Source: Ignavibacteria bacterium (GTDB taxonomy: Bacteria; Bacteroidota; Ignavibacteria; UBA10030; UBA6906). Taken from it: a DNA stretch of 8,438 nt. The notes beneath the pieces were generated by a model that had not been told where the DNA came from, did no database searches, and was given only the letters and a program-made list of their open reading frames with translations. Each line of letters starts with the position of its first letter. Position 1 is the stretch's first letter. Location: the NCBI GenBank assembly GCA_029859455.1, contig JAOUDE010000101.1, positions 1 to 8,438 of the forward strand. Reading direction: 5' to 3'. Shown here one piece after another: positions 7,003 to 8,438 of this stretch. The position numbers and the translations under genes are program-made.

Positions 7003-7470
7003 ATGCCACAGCAGACGGAAGGCGCTCTCGCGCCCGATTTTACACTGCCCACCGGGGAAGGGAAGGACCTCTCCCTCAAGTCGCTCCGGGGAAAAAAGGT
7101 TGTCCTGTATTTCTACCCGCGGGATAATACCTCCGGGTGTACAAAGGAAGCATGTTCGTTCCAGGAGAATCTCGACCGGATAAGAAAGGCCGGGGCCGTC
7201 GTCATCGGCGTCAGCCCTGATACGTCCGCTTCACACCTTCGTTTTGCCGAGAAGTACAATCTCACGTTTCCGCTGATCAGCGACGAAAAGAAGACACTTG
7301 CCAAACTCTACGGTGTTTGGAAGAAGAAGTCGTTCATGGGGAAGACCTATCTCGGTGTCGTGCGGTCAACTTTCGTTATCGACGAGAAAGGACGCATCAT
7401 GAAGATATTCAACAACGTTCGGGTGAACGGACATACCGAAGAGGTTCTTGAGGTACTTGAGGAGAATTAA
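7003..7470 (+). CDS. bcp: Thioredoxin-dependent thiol peroxidase (bacterioferritin comigratory protein family)
   Basis: Monomeric peroxiredoxin of the BCP/PrxQ family, 155 residues, almost the same length as E. coli Bcp. It reduces peroxides in the cytoplasm, normally using thioredoxin. YFYPRDNTSGCTKEACSFQ (36-54) shows P39, T43, peroxidatic C46 and resolving C51; VRSTFVIDEKG (120-130) carries the active-site Arg R121. The N-terminal APDFTLP (10-16) is also typical. An in-frame TTG at 6994 would add three residues inside the preceding gene, but ATG 7003, one base after that gene's TGA, is the better start. No strong ribosome site precedes it, so translational coupling is likely. It shares C-x4-C architecture with its neighbour but has different surrounding sequence, so the pair is either an old duplication or two families brought together. 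Confidence 0.92.
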   Translation: MPQQTEGALAPDFTLPTGEGKDLSLKSLRGKKVVLYFYPRDNTSGCTKEACSFQENLDRIRKAGAVVIGVSPDTSASHLRFAEKYNLTFPLISDEKKTLAKLYGVWKKKSFMGKTYLGVVRSTFVIDEKGRIMKIFNNVRVNGHTEEVLEVLEEN

Positions 7471-7905
7471 ATGCCATCTGGGAACCCAACTGTATACATC
7501 ACACGGAAAGGCCATTTCTCTGCTTCGCATCGATTGTTTAACCGTCAGTGGAGCAATGATCGAAACCAGGAGGTGTTCGGCAAGTGTAACAATCCGAACG
7601 GACATGGCCACAACTACGAAGTCGAAGTGACTGTTGCCGGATCGATCGGCCCGGACACCGGTATGGTGATGGACCTGAAGAAACTTGCTGATCTCCTCGA
7701 TGAAGAGGTGCTGGAACGGTTCGACCATAAACACCTCAACCACGATGTTGAGGCACTGAAAGGAGTTATTCCGACCGCTGAGAATATTGCCATTGTTATC
7801 TGGAAGATTCTTTCGGACCGGATCCCGGATGGCCGGCTCTTTTCAGTGAAACTGTACGAATCCGGAAACAATTTTGTGGAATACCGGGGAGACCGGACAG
7901 CGTGA
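7471..7905 (+). CDS. 6-pyruvoyltetrahydropterin synthase (PTPS/QueD family, animal-type active site)
   Basis: Zinc enzyme of 144 residues converting 7,8-dihydroneopterin triphosphate. FSASHRL (16-22; H20) and NGHGHNYEVEV (43-53; H45 and H47) give the three zinc ligands. GKCNNPNGHGH places the catalytic Cys at C39, six residues before the first His, as in animal PTPS, rather than the closer Cys-x3-HGH spacing of QueD. TGMVMDL (63-69), FDHKHLNHDV (84-93; D85/H86 as the rest of the triad), PTAENIA (101-107) and YESGNNFVEYRG (129-140; pterin-anchoring E130) also match PTPS. This favours 6-pyruvoyltetrahydropterin over 6-carboxytetrahydropterin (queuosine pathway) as the product, though some family members do both. 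The start is firm: ATG abuts the TAA of bcp, with GAGGAG at 7459-7464. The following gene supplies its substrate. Confidence 0.88.
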   Translation: MPSGNPTVYITRKGHFSASHRLFNRQWSNDRNQEVFGKCNNPNGHGHNYEVEVTVAGSIGPDTGMVMDLKKLADLLDEEVLERFDHKHLNHDVEALKGVIPTAENIAIVIWKILSDRIPDGRLFSVKLYESGNNFVEYRGDRTA

Positions 7906-7907
7906 GC

Positions 7908-7912
7908 AGGAG
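7908..7912 (+). promoter_or_regulatory. Ribosome binding site choosing the folE start
   Basis: AGGAG lies 10 bases before ATG 7923 and favours that start. The competing in-frame GTG at 7902 would add seven residues and create a GTGA overlap with the preceding stop, with GGAG at 7888-7891 as its weaker site. Confidence 0.5.
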
Positions 7913-7922
7913 CGAAGGAACA

Positions 7923-8438
7923 ATGGAAGAGATCATCGTCAGACTTTTTGCCGAAGTGGGCGAGCCTCCCGACAGGGAAGGCCTCCGGAAGACGCCTGAG
8001 CGCTTCGCCCGCTCGATGCGGTTTCTTACTTCGGGGTACAAGACCGATATCGCAAAACTGCTGAATGGTGCTGTCTTCGAGGAAAAGTACAGTGAAATGG
8101 TGGTTGTCAAATCGATCGACCTCTTCAGTCTGTGCGAACACCACATCCTTCCGTTCTATGGCAAAGCACATGTCGCTTATATTCCGAATGGCCGGATCGT
8201 TGGCCTCAGCAAGATTCCCCGTATTGTCGAGGCCTTCTCCAGAAGGTTCCAGGTTCAGGAACGCCTCACACAGCAGATCGCCGATACGCTGTTTGAAGTG
8301 CTCAACCCTGAAGGGGTTGGCGTTGTGATCGAAGCACGCCACATGTGTATGATGATGCGGGGAGTGGAAAAGCAGAACTCCAGGGCAACGACAAGTGCCA
8401 TGCTGGGTGTATTTCGGACCGACGACAAGACCCGCGCG
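7923..8438 (+). CDS. folE: GTP cyclohydrolase I, 3' end cut by the window
   Basis: Cytoplasmic zinc enzyme converting GTP to 7,8-dihydroneopterin triphosphate, the substrate of the preceding gene's product and also the entry to folate synthesis. The frame runs open to the last base, giving 172 residues; the short C-terminal tail (roughly 15-25 residues in the family) is missing. Visible are the N-terminal helix and EPPDREGLRKTPER (14-27), SLCEHHILPFYGKAH (69-83; zinc ligands C71 and H74, catalytic H73), IPNGRIVGLSKIPRIVE (87-103), QVQERLTQQIA (110-120), EARHMCMMMRGVEKQNSR (137-154; H140 and zinc ligand C142) and TTSAMLGVF (156-164). All key residues are intact, so this is a functional zinc-dependent type IA enzyme, not the FolE2 family. 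The start is ATG 7923 on ribosome-site grounds; GTG 7902 remains possible. Confidence 0.95.
   Translation, partial: MEEIIVRLFAEVGEPPDREGLRKTPERFARSMRFLTSGYKTDIAKLLNGAVFEEKYSEMVVVKSIDLFSLCEHHILPFYGKAHVAYIPNGRIVGLSKIPRIVEAFSRRFQVQERLTQQIADTLFEVLNPEGVGVVIEARHMCMMMRGVEKQNSRATTSAMLGVFRTDDKTRA

Noticed and set aside
7471..7905. QueD (queuosine pathway) as the sole function of the pterin synthase
   Set aside because: The Cys-to-HGH spacing and the YESGNN region fit animal-type PTPS better, and folE is the only pathway neighbour seen; dual activity is not excluded.
7614..8342. 242-codon open frame on the minus strand
   Set aside because: It is antisense to PTPS and folE, both of which have intact catalytic motifs; its translation shows no family features.
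1..8438. CRISPR arrays, tRNA/rRNA genes, insertion sequences, toxin-antitoxin or phage-defence genes
   Set aside because: Nothing with regular direct repeats, cloverleaf structure, transposase motifs or defence domains was seen in either strand, and nearly all the sequence is covered by metabolic and envelope genes.

Overview
The window is gene-dense, with every supported gene on the + strand and genes abutting or overlapping by a few bases. It reads as two adjacent transcription-unit-like blocks. Base composition is moderately GC-rich. GTG starts are common, and so is GTGA-type stop/start overlap. Two products look like outer-membrane or periplasmic proteins (a Wzi-family barrel and a DUF2279-like protein), so the organism should be a diderm bacterium. 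The Wzi/DUF2279 pairing and the eukaryote-like pterin synthase would fit the Bacteroidota/Chlorobi/Ignavibacteria neighbourhood or a related uncultured lineage. That placement is a guess from remembered protein families, not a measured result.

Block 1 (1 to about 6383) is a surface-polysaccharide locus. The tail of an unidentified upstream gene (2-49) overlaps a polyprenyl-phosphate hexose-1-phosphate transferase that starts lipid-linked glycan assembly. After a 74-base gap come UDP-glucose 6-dehydrogenase and UDP-glucuronate decarboxylase, overlapping by 14 bases. Together they would convert UDP-glucose to UDP-glucuronate and then UDP-xylose. Next, coupled by overlap or abutment, are a DUF2279-like exported protein and a large Wzi-like outer-membrane protein. 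The simplest reading is a capsule or exopolysaccharide operon whose product probably contains glucuronate and/or xylose, with the last two products acting at the outer membrane.

A 153-base gap (6384-6536) separates the blocks. It holds a 10-base perfect palindrome, a 7-bp hairpin and a second imperfect hairpin, but no convincing Rho-independent terminator and only weak promoter-like elements.

Block 2 (6537 to the window end) has two peroxiredoxins of different BCP/AhpE-like types, then a 6-pyruvoyltetrahydropterin synthase whose active-site signature resembles the animal enzyme, then GTP cyclohydrolase I (cut by the window end). The last two catalyse consecutive steps from GTP to 6-pyruvoyltetrahydropterin, so this block probably links peroxide detoxification with tetrahydropterin production. 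I found no RNA gene, mobile element, CRISPR array or clear pseudogene.
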